Position numbers and translations under genes: made by a program
Notes under the pieces: generated by a model
What the model saw: the letters and a program-made list of their open reading frames with translations, nothing else
What the model was told of the DNA's origin: nothing
Database searches by the model: none
Assembly: GCA_001599755.1 (NCBI GenBank)
Contig: BCHX01000002.1
Location: 434,001 to 498,000 of the forward strand
Length of the DNA: 64,000 nt
Direction: 5' to 3'
Source of the DNA: Gliomastix tumulicola
Lineage: Eukaryota; Ascomycota; Sordariomycetes; Hypocreales; Bionectriaceae
In this document: positions 11,701 through 22,661 of the stretch, in pieces
How positions within the stretch are numbered: position 1 is the first letter of the stretch
How the letters are laid out: each line of letters opens with the position of its first letter

Positions 11701-13720
11701 GATCTACCTCAGCTCGCTGGGCTGGAGGGTGTTGACCGTTTCTTTCGTCCTGATGGTGGGACATGCTGTGCTGGAGATTATGCCGCGTATGTTCTCTCCC
11801 TTCTGTAGCTGGGAATTCAAGCTAACAAGGTCATCTTCCAGAGGTATGGCTCAGACTTTGGACTGAGGATGGCGGAACGAGAGATGCCCGTTATACTGGA
11901 GGCTATGTCGGTCTCGTAGTTGCCTCGGTCATCCTCGGAACACTGGACTTTGGGTATGTACTCGTGAGATACGGCAATCCTGCCTTGACTAATGACTCGA
12001 CAGTTTCTTCATCATCATCGCTATACCGACGTCTGCCACCTACCTCCACGAAAAGCTCTTGACCGCTGTGTGCAGGTAGGCACCACCTCATAGGAATAAT
12101 ACGTGATGTTGGTGTGCTGACCGCTTGACAGGGCGCCGCTGTACTTCTTCACTTCTACTGACAGCGGCAGCATCTTGAATCGGTGAGTTTAACTCGTGTG
12201 TCGTGGCCTCAAAAGCTAGATACTGATGCCCTAGCAGATTCAGCCAAGACATGACACTGGTCGACCAGATGCTCCCATTCGCCTTCCAGATGACCTGCAA
12301 CCGTAAGCCAACACGCAATGCATCAGCAAAGTACACCCTCTCTAACCACCCCCTTCTCTCAGTGGCCCTCCGAGCCCTAGCCCAGACAGGCCTGATCGCC
12401 TCGGGCGCAAACTACGCCGCCGCCGGCCTCCCCTTCGGCTTCATCGCCCTGTACCTCGTGCAGAAGTACTACCTCCGCACCTCGCGCCAGATGCGTCTGC
12501 TGGATCTCGAGATGAAGACGCCCCTCTACACGCACTTCACCGAGACGCTGGCGGGCGTGTCCACGATCCGCGCCTTCGGCTGGTCCCCGGCCTTCATGGA
12601 CGACAGCACGCGGCGCCTCGACACCTCGCAGCGGCCCTTCTACACCATGTTCTGCATCCAGCGGTGGCTGCACGTCGTGCTGGACCTCTTCATCGCGGGC
12701 ATGGCGCTGCTGCTCGTCGCGCTCGCGCTGCGGGTGCTCGGGTCGACGTCGCAGGGCGCCATTGGCCTGGCGCTCGTGAACCTGCTCAGCTTCAACGTGA
12801 CGCTCAAGTATGTTATTGATAGCTGGACGAACCTGGAGACGTCGCTGGGGGCGATTGCGCGGCTCAAGTGGTTTATGAGCGCGACGCCGGATGAGCACAG
12901 GGAAGGGGAGGATGGGACGCCGCCGGCGGACTGGCCGAGCGAGGGGACGGTTGAGTTTGAGAATGTGACGGCTGCGTATAGCGATGCTATGAGCACGGTG
13001 CTGCAAGACGTCTCGTTTAGGATCGGGGCTGGGCAGAAGGTGTGCGTCTGCGGACGCTCAGGGAGGTGAGTTTGGGGTATCTGACCTCTGGCCGCGTGGG
13101 CTACTTACTGACTTCTGTGCTTCAGCGGTAAATCGTCTCTCATCCTCAGTCTGCTGCGACTGCTGGAACTCCGCTCTGGCACCATCCGCATCGACGGCAT
13201 CGACCTCTCGACGCTCCCCCGCCAGCAGATCCGCTCCAGCCTGACCACGATCCCCCAAGACCCGGTCAAGATCACCGGCACCGTCCGACATAACCTCGAC
13301 CCAGAGGGCCAAGTCCAGTCTGAGGCGACATACACCGAGATCCTGCGCAAGACGGCCCTCTGGCCTGTTATCGAGTCCCGTGGTGGGCTGGACGCGGACA
13401 TGAGCGAGCTCGGCTTCTCCGTCGGCCAGCAGCAGCTCTTCAGTCTCGCACGGGCTCTTCTCCTCCGTAACAAGGTGGTCCTGCTCGACGAGTCGACGAG
13501 CAGCGTAGATGGAGTCACGGACAAGGAGATTCGGAGGATCGTGACGGACGAGATGAAGGACCGGACGGTGATCGAGGTGCTTCACCGGCTGGACGTCGTG
13601 GAGGAGTTTGACCTGGTGATCGTCATGGGCCAGGGGAGAGTGCTGGAGGCAGGGCCCCCGAAGGAGCTACTCGCTGGACGATCGGAGCTTCGGCGTCTGG
13701 TCGAGAACAAGGGGATCTGA
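8771..13720 (+). CDS. full-length ABC transporter, ABCC (MRP/ABC-C) type
   Basis: Twelve exons: 8771-8959, 9012-10044, 10103-10336, 10393-11165, 11221-11383, 11436-11786, 11842-11953, 12004-12075, 12132-12182, 12238-12302, 12363-13065 and 13126-13720. They join in frame to about 1446 residues. All introns are GT..AG and 50-60 nt. Order: N-terminal membrane region, TMD1, NBD1, TMD2, NBD2. NBD1 has Walker A GRVGCGKSS, signature LSGGQKQRL and Walker B VIVIDDVFSGLD, with Asp in place of the catalytic Glu. NBD2 has Walker A GRSGSGKSS split by the last intron, a degenerate signature (FSVGQQQLFSLARAL) and Walker B VVLLDESTSSVD. This asymmetry is usual in ABCC proteins. It should sit in the plasma or vacuolar membrane and export xenobiotics, secondary metabolites or conjugates. 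The first intron uses GTGAAT, chosen because it restores the AKL-TLAAVFAAL helix. Confidence 0.92.
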
Positions 13721-14306
13721 TGTTGTTTAGGAACAAGTGTAAAACACGAGGAGTGACGGCCTACTCCCCTCAATCCGATGTACAATATCACGAATATACC
13801 ACTCTTTTTGTTCTAATCGCTGGCTCATTTCGTATGATTGCCGTGGTGTCGTCCATTTCAAGTGTACAGCCCCGGCCCAACTACTAGGCAATGCGACCCC
13901 CGCCGCTCAGCGTCTCACCACCCCTATCGTCACAGAGGATATAGCGGACATTAGCGCACCGCAAGATAGTAGCGCCGTTACGTTTTTGTCCGGGCCGGTG
14001 GTCTCGATGTTTCGTGACACCTAGCCTGTTGGCTGCCCTTCCCGCCTACTAATGTAAACCTGGCGATTGCCCGCCTCTCGGTCGTAGAACGGGCGTCCAG
14101 ACCGGGGAGCAGGAACAAGAACTGATAATGGAGATTATCTAGCGCGTATATTCTTTCGAATCGGGTCCCCCGAGCCGGTTACCAAGATTATTAGAGTACA
14201 TGGCAAGACAGGGTGATTATCGGCGGTCGATCGTACTAGAAATCCAAGGGAATTCCCAAAACAACACAGAAAGAGAAATAGTGTGCCAATTACTGTTACC
14301 TTGATT
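13721..14306. other. intergenic region between two converging genes
   Basis: No gene seen. It contains the 3' regions of the ABC transporter (plus) and the AAA ATPase (minus). Confidence 0.5.
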
Positions 14307-17300
14307 CTAAGTAGTATCATCTTTATGATCTCGCAACATTGCTCTAACCTCCCTATTATAAATGACATGATTGCCCCCCTCACACCTCCACCCGACCAGT
14401 TCCTGAATCCAGCTGTAGCCATTTTCACACCGGTTCATACCTCGTAGTCTCTGCTGGAAGTTCTCGTTCTGCGTCAGCTCCCGCAGGGCACTCTGGTTCT
14501 CCCGAATTATGTCCATGACACTGAGACACTGGGCTTCCCCGTCTGTACCGCTTGCCGACGTACCTTCGGCTGCAGCCGGTTCCTGCTCAGGCTGCTTGAT
14601 CCGGATTTCATGTTCGTTGTGCTCCTGGGGGGCCTGCACCTTTGCTTGTTGGAGTTGAGCCCGCTCCGTGTCGGATGTAGTACCGCTCTCGCCGGCAGCG
14701 GGGACTGCGTGGTTGGCTTGAGCCCGGGAGGGGCTGTGACCGTGATTTATTGCCTGGCCATCCGTGCGAGCACAGATTGCGGCGTTGTTATTGCCTGGCG
14801 TGAAGAAGACTTGGGCTCTGCTCTGGCTGCGGCTGGCGTTGGCAGTGTTTCTGGTGACCGTTCTGCTGGCTCCGGCGGTGTGGACGGAAGTCTCGGCGAC
14901 AGGAGGCGGTGTTGCTAGCTGAGGTGCAACTAGAGCCAGAGCAGAGTCACCCCCGTTGGGCGGTTGTGCGGGCAAGGCGGCGTTCGCTTTCGCTGTTGGA
15001 GGGAGCGACCGGTCTCGCCGTTGCGTTATCAGCTCCATAAGGCACTGTATAACCTGATCGATAGTGACCATGCGGATGCTCTGCACTTCCTGCCCGCAGG
15101 ACTCAAGAAACTTTCCAAGTATCTGCTTTGCCAGAGACTTGACATCGCGGGCATTGGCCCAGGTTGGCATCTGCGCTGCAAAACATCGAACAGCCGCCTG
15201 ACTTCCACGTAGTCTGCGCTTGAGGGGTCGAGCAAGAAGCCACCCTCGGTGACGATTTGGCTTTGGCCCAGCTCGCGAACGAGCAGGGTAATGCATTCCT
15301 CGGGCCGGAGATGGTCGAAGACAATTTCTTCTGAGAAAAGGCCTGATAGTACCGGCCACATTGTCATCAGGGCATCCATATCCTCCTTGTGCCCGGCCAG
15401 GATGACCACCATCCTTCCCGCGTGCGATGACTTGGTAAGGAACTGGATAATCTCGTCAACCGCCTCGATGGCGTACTGGCTACTACCTGCGAGGCGATAT
15501 GCGTCGTCAATGACAAGTACCTTGCCGAGAGCCTTCTCCAGCACCTTGCGAGTTTTGGGGCTTGTCTGGCCAGCGTATTGGGCGATCAAATCGGTCGCCG
15601 AGCTCTCGATGACGTCTGGCGTGCCTAGGAAACCCATGTTGTAAAAGACCCTGCCCATATGCTGGGCCACTGTGGTTTTACCGGTACCTAGATTCACCCC
15701 CCCAAATGTCAGCTTCAAGTTTCCCCAACCGCGACAACAACACATTTGTTGCCGAAGCTAGATGATGATGGCAAGAACTCTGAACGCACCTGGGTACCCC
15801 TTGAACAGGAAGTTTGTCGGAACCTGGTCCCTCGGCTTGAGGCCTTGCCTCCTCGCAGCGAGACACCGAATCTGGTACCTGGCGAGTTTCTCAATAGTGG
15901 TCTCATGTACCAAGCCTTCGAGCTCCCGACGGCTGTCGACTCCCGCCTGGGAATCTCTGGCATGATCCTCGTCGAAGTCCTCAGGTTCCAGTTTGCCGTC
16001 GAAAGCTTGCTCGTCAGCCGGTTTGGCTGACTGTCTCATCTCATAGCGCATTACGGCGGCGGCTAGAATACTGTCGATTTCTCCGGCGTTTGCGAAGTTG
16101 GGACGCATCAAAGCCCGTTCCAAGACGTCAGAAGCAGTCTCAAGGGCCTCTGGTGTAGCCTCGAGATCCTGCTCGTCCATCTTCTTCTGCATGATACGCT
16201 TGAGCTGAGCCAAGTCAAAGTTCCCAAAGCGGAAGGGTTTATCCTTGGGAAATCGTCGCGAGAGCCCAGGGTTTACGTTTTGGAACATGTCCATGATCTT
16301 GTCTTCGTAGCCCACGAGGATGATGCAACGGTCCTCGCCGGGAACACCTTGAACCATAGAGACCAGGGTATCGATCACGCCAGTCCTGTATTTGTCTTGA
16401 TCTTTGTTCGTATCGCCCGAGTCGAGCATGTAAGCTTCATCAATGACCAGAACTTTGCCAACCGTCATTTCAAGGATCTTTTTCGTCTTTGCTTCCGACT
16501 TGCCCACACAGTCGCCGATGAAGTCTGCCGGTGTCTTCAGAATGACTGTAGAGAGGGGGTAGATTAGTACGGGCTATCTTTGGTAACCGCAAGTAGATTA
16601 AGGTCTCAATGGAAGTGTTACTTACCGTCACCTCGACTCAGGAGACCAATGTCAGCAAGGATCCGACCGTACAACTTAGCAGCCGTGGTCTTCCCTGTCC
16701 CTGGTGCGCCCACGAATAGTTGACTCAGGGAGACATGGCGAGGCTTTTCCTCTGCCAATTCGCGGTGGTAGATGCGCTGGATCATTCCGAGCATGCCTTG
16801 TACGCACTTCTTCACCGACTCGAGGCCGATGAGCTTCTGCAGCTCAGTCCATGCCGGGCTCTGCAGTGCTGCTTGCATCGGCTCGGGACCAATCATGTCC
16901 TCCTTTGTAAGCAGCAGACAGTCTGGTCGCTTGCCCTGACGCCTCTCCCTTGTAATGCGTTGAGCCTGGCGAGACAAGATCTTGCTCAGCAGGTTCTCGA
17001 CTGCTCGTGCGTTGCCGAAACCCCGGGTTTTGCGAGTGTTGCCGAGACGTCGGACGGCGACGCGCATATAAAGTCCGTCGACGCCATCTTCGACCTTCAT
17101 CCTGCCGTTGCGTCGGGTATGGATGTTGTCGTAGAGGATCTTCCAGAGCTCGGCGTCCGTGAAGTCGGCGAAGTCCATCCACTCCGGAATGCGACTGGCG
17201 AGGCCCGGATTGTGCTCGTAGAAGGACTCCATCTCGTCCTTGTATCCGACAAAGATGCAGGCAAGCTTGCCGATGTGGTTCTCCATGGCTGTGAGGATAA

Positions 17301-18080
17301 GATCGAGAACCTGCCCTCCAACGCCGTCCGTATGTGGCGCAGTCAGTTGATAGGCCTCGTCTACAAAGAGAACTCCCCCGCCCTTCTCGTCTAGAAGATG
17401 ATCAAGCATGTGCGAGGCGCTTCCCGCCCCCCCCTGTGCAAAGCTTGGCGCCGGAAGTCTCTTGTACGTGATCGGAGCCGACGACCTTGACTGAGTGCAG
17501 GAACTTGGCGTACAAGCGGGCTATTGTCGTTTTCCCTGTTTGCAGCCAACCACATATGTTAGCAAGTGTGTGTGCGTTAGGTAAAGAAGTAGCACGAGAG
17601 GCAAAAACTCTCAGAGCAGCACTCACCCGTTCCTGGATTCCCCTGGAAAACAATGTTGAACCGCTCATGTTTGAGATCTCCTCCTTGCTCCACGCAGATG
17701 TCGACTCTGTCTTTGATTTCCAAGAACTTCTGCTTGACCTCTTCGAGTCCCTCGAGACGCATCAGCTTGTCAATGGCATCATTGGTCTCCCCACATTCCT
17801 GTCTCCTGTACTCCCACTCCAGAGCGGCCTCGGATGGCGTGTATTCAAACGGGTTGTCGTAATGAGGCTGTGCCAAAGCAGGGTATGGCGGACAAGATGC
17901 GGGCGAGGTCGACGTGGGGTTGGAGAAATGAGATTCGTCTGGGTTGGGTTTGGGGGAATCTAGGCGACTGGAGGGCCGGGGAGGAGTTGGCTGGGCCTGA
18001 GGGAATGTGGGAGTAAAGACAGGAGCAGCTGAGTGTGCCAAGTCTGGACCAGGCGAGGGGGGGATGCCAGTTGAGAGCAT
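14307..18080 (-). CDS. triple tandem CbxX/CfxQ-type AAA+ ATPase with two apparent frameshifts
   Basis: Minus-strand gene with introns 17536-17626, 16546-16625 and 15688-15789, giving three consecutive CbxX/CfxQ AAA domains. AAA1: Walker A NPGTGKTT (split by an intron), Walker B VLFVDEAYQL, NPGLASRIP with the Arg finger. AAA2: GAPGTGKTT, VLVIDEAYML, NPGLSRRFP. AAA3: YPGTGKTT, but VLVIDDAYRL (Asp for catalytic Glu) and WPVLSGLFS, so the Arg is missing. A Pro/Gln-rich linker and a C-terminal Cys/Trp/Gly segment (MNRCENGYSWIQ, GWRCEGGNHV) follow. The frame breaks twice: at a C8 run (17427-17434), where one base fewer would restore ETSGAKL..HMLDHLL, and near an A4 run (15180-15183), where one base more would restore RRLFD..PTWANARDV. 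Either these are sequence errors or the gene is recently broken. The start is uncertain; an open frame reaching 18412 may be an upstream exon. Function of these fungal proteins is unknown; bacterial and plastid CbbX remodels Rubisco. Confidence 0.8.
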
Positions 18081-18893
18081 GGTGGTTGGGGAGCCTGGAG
18101 GAGAATGTGTGACCGGTCTGTGCTATGGAGCTGGCAGTCGACCATGGTCCTCAATGTCTGGGGTGGTTTGGCGAGACGGGGGCAGAGGAAGAGAGTCAGG
18201 AGCCAAAGTGTGAAATGCTGGCTGTGCTGGCGGAGAAGGTGACGGGCATCTCGCCTAGAGTCTGAGCGCGCCTTCGGTGTGCTTGGATGGATCTCTTGGA
18301 CGGTTTGTTGCGAGTCCCAGCTATCAGTGCCTGACGATGTCACGGCAGAATCTTGGGCGGGCGACATCGAGGGAATCGTGGTCCGCGACGAAGGAGCTGG
18401 CTGGCTTGCCACTTTTGAGGTTCACGCTCGCTGCTAGGGTGCACTGTCAGGATGGTTGGCTGATTTGTGACTCCTTGCGAGCCGTGGATCCTGCAGAGAA
18501 AAACACAGGGACCAAATATCGCACCTCACTCGTTGCGGATGGAGAGTATACTTGGGACCCAGGTTCTGGCTGCGCTGTCGTACGTGTTTATTACGTACTA
18601 CTGGGTTGCAAAGAGGTGGATTACTGATGTGACTCGACGCGGAGAGTCACAATGTGCTAGTGAGTTTTCTGTTTGTTCTGTTCTCTTTTTTTTTTTTTCC
18701 TTGCCATGCGGGTACAGGGTATCTGCCCCAGAGCCCGCCAACCGCGTGGGCATAGAAACGATGGGACGTGACAGGCGCTCTCAACACCAGTTAACTAGTG
18801 TAAAACACGGCCTCATCTCGACTGTCTGCGTCTATCTCGCCAGCCTCTTCTTTGCCGACAGAGAGGATGCCAGCGATGACAGAGGTCCCGCTC

Positions 18894-18895
<2 letters not shown>

Positions 18896-18967
<72 letters not shown>
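18896..18967. repeat. uninterrupted run of 72 G
   Basis: Counted directly: 72 consecutive G on the plus strand, flanked by CTCCC on the left and TGCTCTAG on the right. A run this long is rare in real genomes. It could be an assembly or base-calling artefact, because two-colour sequencing chemistries read no signal as G. It could also be a true G-quadruplex-prone tract. Confidence 0.9.
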
Positions 18968-18968
<1 letters not shown>

Positions 18969-20868
18969 GCTCTAGTGGGTGACCGAGCTTCTGCCACCAT
19001 CGCCATGACGACCCTTGGCGGCTAAAGAATAAATGAGAAAAAAGAAACAGGGTCTACAAGGTAAGGGGTTGTATCATTGGTAATGGGGAATTGTATATAT
19101 TTGCGGGTTCAAAATTCTTTACGAGTGTCAGCACTTTTCCGTACCCAGACGGTACCAACGTCGCATCAAACTCACCCTCGCACAGAGGTTGAAGCTTAGA
19201 AAGACGACAGGAATCGTCCATGCACAGTGTTTTTTTTTTTGGCGGTGTCTAAGCGAATCACCTGCTTCTCCTCTCCTTGCTCATATGCGCCTCCCGTTCC
19301 AGGCACCGAGGTTGGATCTTAGTTTTCCTCTTGGTCCTCTTGGTCCTCCTCGTCCCTCAAGTTGAGCCATCGACCCACGAGGTCCTGTGGCTTGATGAAC
19401 GACGTCCTGGCGAAGATCTCAAGGTTCACGAAGTGCTCGGTGCAGATCTCTACAGCTGGCGTGGAAGTCGAGATTGTCAAGATACTTGTCTTGCTCTGAG
19501 CTAGGGAGCAGATGCTGCGGAATCTGATCTATCGCAAGAACGGGTCGTGGATATGGCTAATATTGAAAAGCGGCTCAGGCAATTTGGTTGGTAAAAGTGA
19601 GGGTTTGGACGCGAGTGCTGGAAATGTTGTAAGGTGGGAGAAGTCGAGTTGGACTGGGTGCGACAGACCGACTACTTATAGGAAGAAGGAGGCTATGAGG
19701 ACACCTGAGTCAAGGACACGGGCGCCCCCGAGCGCAAGGCAGCTTCCAAAACAGTCGAGTAGCCAAATCCAGAGGCGTAACGCCGCCCTGGAATTGAGGT
19801 GTGGTACAAAGAGCCTCTCCTCCCGACATACGGCTACGTCACAAAACGTCAGTATTCAGTGGGAGAGCGGCATGTGGGACTTGCTCCCGTCGCGCAGGTG
19901 TCGTTATTTCGTAACAGAACATTGACTATCAAAGGGTGGACGTGACCGCCGACGCACTTCGTATTTCCTCTCCCTCACCTCCCGGTATATTAAATTCTGG
20001 TTACGAAGGCAGTGTTCAATCTGTTTGCAGATAGCAAATCCATGATGGACAGATGACCGTAACGCATTCATTAGCATTTATCATAGCTGCTTACTACTGT
20101 AGATGAATTTTATAATTAGTAACTACGTAGTCCCCCAAAAGAGGGTTCCCCGATACTAAGGCAGCGTTTCCAGCACCTATCATCGCCACAACTATCAGAA
20201 CCTATGCGGGCTAGGTTGATGGAAAGCATCTAAGGACTGCAGTGGCTTAATCCAATAACGCCAACTTTATCGCCTTGCGAGACAATGCTGCCCATCGACG
20301 CCTTAGAGCTTGGGTACCATTCTAGGCCACATCGACTACTCGCCGTGTAGGGGTCTCCCTCAACAGCGCGTATAAGCAGGATGGACTATCGATAACCTTT
20401 ACACTACTTCTCTCTTTCGTAATTGAGAATGTGCTGTCGCTCCCTTTGGGCTCAGCGACGACTTAATCGGGTTAAGGCGCCACTCGCTGCCAAATGTCCC
20501 GTGGCCCCTCTAGCATATCTAAACCTGACCACAACCCGTCTTCGTCGTAGGAACAGTGGTGTATCTTCAATTTCTTTCTTCTTTCTCATGTATGCCCTTC
20601 TCACCTCCTCTTCTACCTTAACCGCAACTTGACCGTCACGTCGGCTGGCTACGTCAACCCACACGAGCGTTATCGGTCGCCTAACGATGCGAAACATCTG
20701 CCTTGTGGGAATCAGACATGCCACCATGCATTCCTCCAATCTCACTAATCCGTGCGGCCATTTGGTGCTAGGTCACCTTTCCCTCCTAACGTTCGGGCGC
20801 TCGTCGACACCGCCGCCCGTCCTTGAGCCGTCACCCTAGCCTCGATATTTTGCCTGCAGCTAGGCCTC

Positions 20869-20884
20869 CCCCCCCCCCCCCCCC
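20869..20884. repeat. run of 16 C
   Basis: Sixteen consecutive C on the plus strand, just upstream of the decayed beta-lactamase-like gene. Confidence 0.85.
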
Positions 20885-20999
20885 AAATCACTGGGAAAGT
20901 GTGCGCCGCAGGAAAGTGATCGGGCCAGCGCTTCTGAATCGGCCACCAGGTACGCCTCCCAACGCGCGCCTAGGTATCAACGGATCTCGAGGATGAGGG

Positions 21000-22661
21000 A
21001 CATTGCCAAGCTTTTGAGCTTGCTCATACCGACCCTCGATCAGATCTCTTCCATCTCCGGCGTCCCGGAGGTGTACATCGGGTGTCTTCCACGAGGGCGA
21101 CGTCGTGCTTCGACACAATTATGGCTACCGTAACGCTAGCATATTGCCAACGACAAGCTAGACCTTCTACCTTATCGGATCCTTGACTAAGTCGTTCACG
21201 TCGTTGCTCTATGGCAGCCTAGTCGCGGACGAGCTGCTAGACTGGGATGCGCCGATCCGTGATTCCCTCCCCAAGTTCCGCAGCTGCGAGCCTGAAGCCG
21301 AAAAATCTGCCACAGTCGCAGATTTGCTGTCCCATATGGCTGGCATCCCGGGAGGGGAGCTCCTCTACTGGGCATCCCCGCCTCTTCTCAATGATTCGGC
21401 CATCATGCCCATGTTTGCATCATTCCCTCAGGAGGACCGCTTTCGGCAAGGGTGGGTTTACAGCAACCTTGGCTATGCGATAGTATCTGTACAGATGAGT
21501 CGCGCCACCGGCCAAGACTACGACGATCTTCTTCGAACCCGAATTCTGCAACCTTTCAACATGACCAGGACAGGCACCAAGTCCGACACCAAGTCCGACA
21601 CCAAGTCCGACACCAAGTCCATGGGAGATGTTGCCGACGTGTTTCTTGTTACGGCAGACAAAGAAATGGTCGAGAACAGAAGGCCTTTATTCACACCCGG
21701 TTCTACTCTGATAGCTGCTGGAGGGCTCACAACTTGCGTGGACGACTTGCGCTCCTTCTATCGAGTCCTTACACGACAACTATCCGAAGAGAGCGAGTCC
21801 AAAGACGCCTCGGGCACCTCCCCGCTTTTGAAGCAATTGGCAACTGTCGTGTCGCTACATACATTCATCAGAGGGCGGAGATCGGGCATCCTCGAGACCA
21901 ACATACAAATGGTCTGGGGTGGATTTGCACGCAGCTTCCGTTGTCTGAGCTGGGCATAATGGGACTGAATCCTGGGCTGGTGCGAGAAATGCCTGTCGTT
22001 GGGCAGAAATCCAACTCTCGCTTCGCCCTCCACCATCAAAGGGAACCTCCTTGGTGCTACGTCTGCCGTGTACGTGCTTCCAGAGACCAACAATGGCGTG
22101 GTCGTCTTGGCAAATACGTATGGCCGGAGCGACGCTCCGGGCTGGATGTCGCAGGCCATCATCAGCACCCTTTTTGACGATGGAACACCGGCAGACGAAT
22201 ATGCCAGGTTGGCACAGGAAGCCGTCACGAACAATCAGCAATATCTTGCCCAGACCGCCGAGACTCTGAGATCTCTGAAGCAACCGATTCCTAAGGAGCG
22301 AGTCCTCAATCAATATTCTGGCAAGTATGTCAATGACGACGCCACTTTCTTTCTCGAGATATACGAAGCTGGAAGTCGATTACGAGTTGCATTGCAAGGG
22401 CAACCAGAGGAAGAATTTCTCCTCGAGCCGCTGTACGAAGACGTCTTCAGCTGGTTCCCGTCATCTCTGGAGACAGTACGAAGAGGCAGGTATGATCTTC
22501 CTGTGCCTTATTACTTGTTGACTTTTCAAAAAGGTGCTTTTGGGGCGGCTTCTGAGCTCAGGTGGCCGCATAGTGAGGGCGATAGCTCTGCTCTTGTTTT
22601 TACCAAAACATCGGCATCGCGTGGAGGGGCTGGGATTTTGGTCTTTTGGGTCTTCTACTAG
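21000..22661 (+). pseudogene. decayed beta-lactamase-like serine hydrolase (class C / penicillin-binding fold)
   Basis: Pieces of one protein are spread over all three plus frames. The N-terminal part (IPTLDQISSISGVPEVYIG) breaks in a GGG at about 21078-21082. It continues as VFHEGDVVLRHNYGYRNAS, hits an in-frame TAG near 21161, then resumes with YLIGSLTKSFTSLL, which holds the S-x-x-K nucleophile motif. Next come LSHMAGIPGG, a YSN motif (GWVYSNLGYAI) and a shift near 21900 to NGLGWICTQLPLSELG. A further shift near 22010-22050 leads to GNLLGATSAVYVLPETNNG, typical of this fold in fungi. The C-terminal part is open to 22661. One in-frame stop and at least three frame changes mean it cannot make the full enzyme. 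Intact relatives hydrolyse esters or amides and often lie in secondary-metabolite regions. Confidence 0.8.
21576..21620 (+). repeat. 12-bp tandem repeat inside the pseudogene
   Basis: Three full copies and a partial fourth of ACCAAGTCCGAC. In frame this gives TKSD repeated, inserted after the NMTRTG segment. It keeps the reading frame, so the expansion may predate the decay. Confidence 0.85.

Larger units (their letters stand above)
18081..20999. other. gene-poor region with extreme G and C homopolymers
   Basis: No supported gene. The first 350 bp are the 5' side of the AAA ATPase gene and may hold an extra N-terminal exon (open frame to 18412). The rest has short frames only, with many stops, and is relatively A/T-rich around 20.0-20.2 kb. 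It contains the G72 and C16 runs listed separately. Confidence 0.45.

Noticed and set aside
12303..12362. 60 in-frame bases in the ABC gene as coding sequence
   Set aside because: They begin GTAAGC and end CTCTCAG, and removal restores the helix QMTCNLALRAL; treated as an intron.
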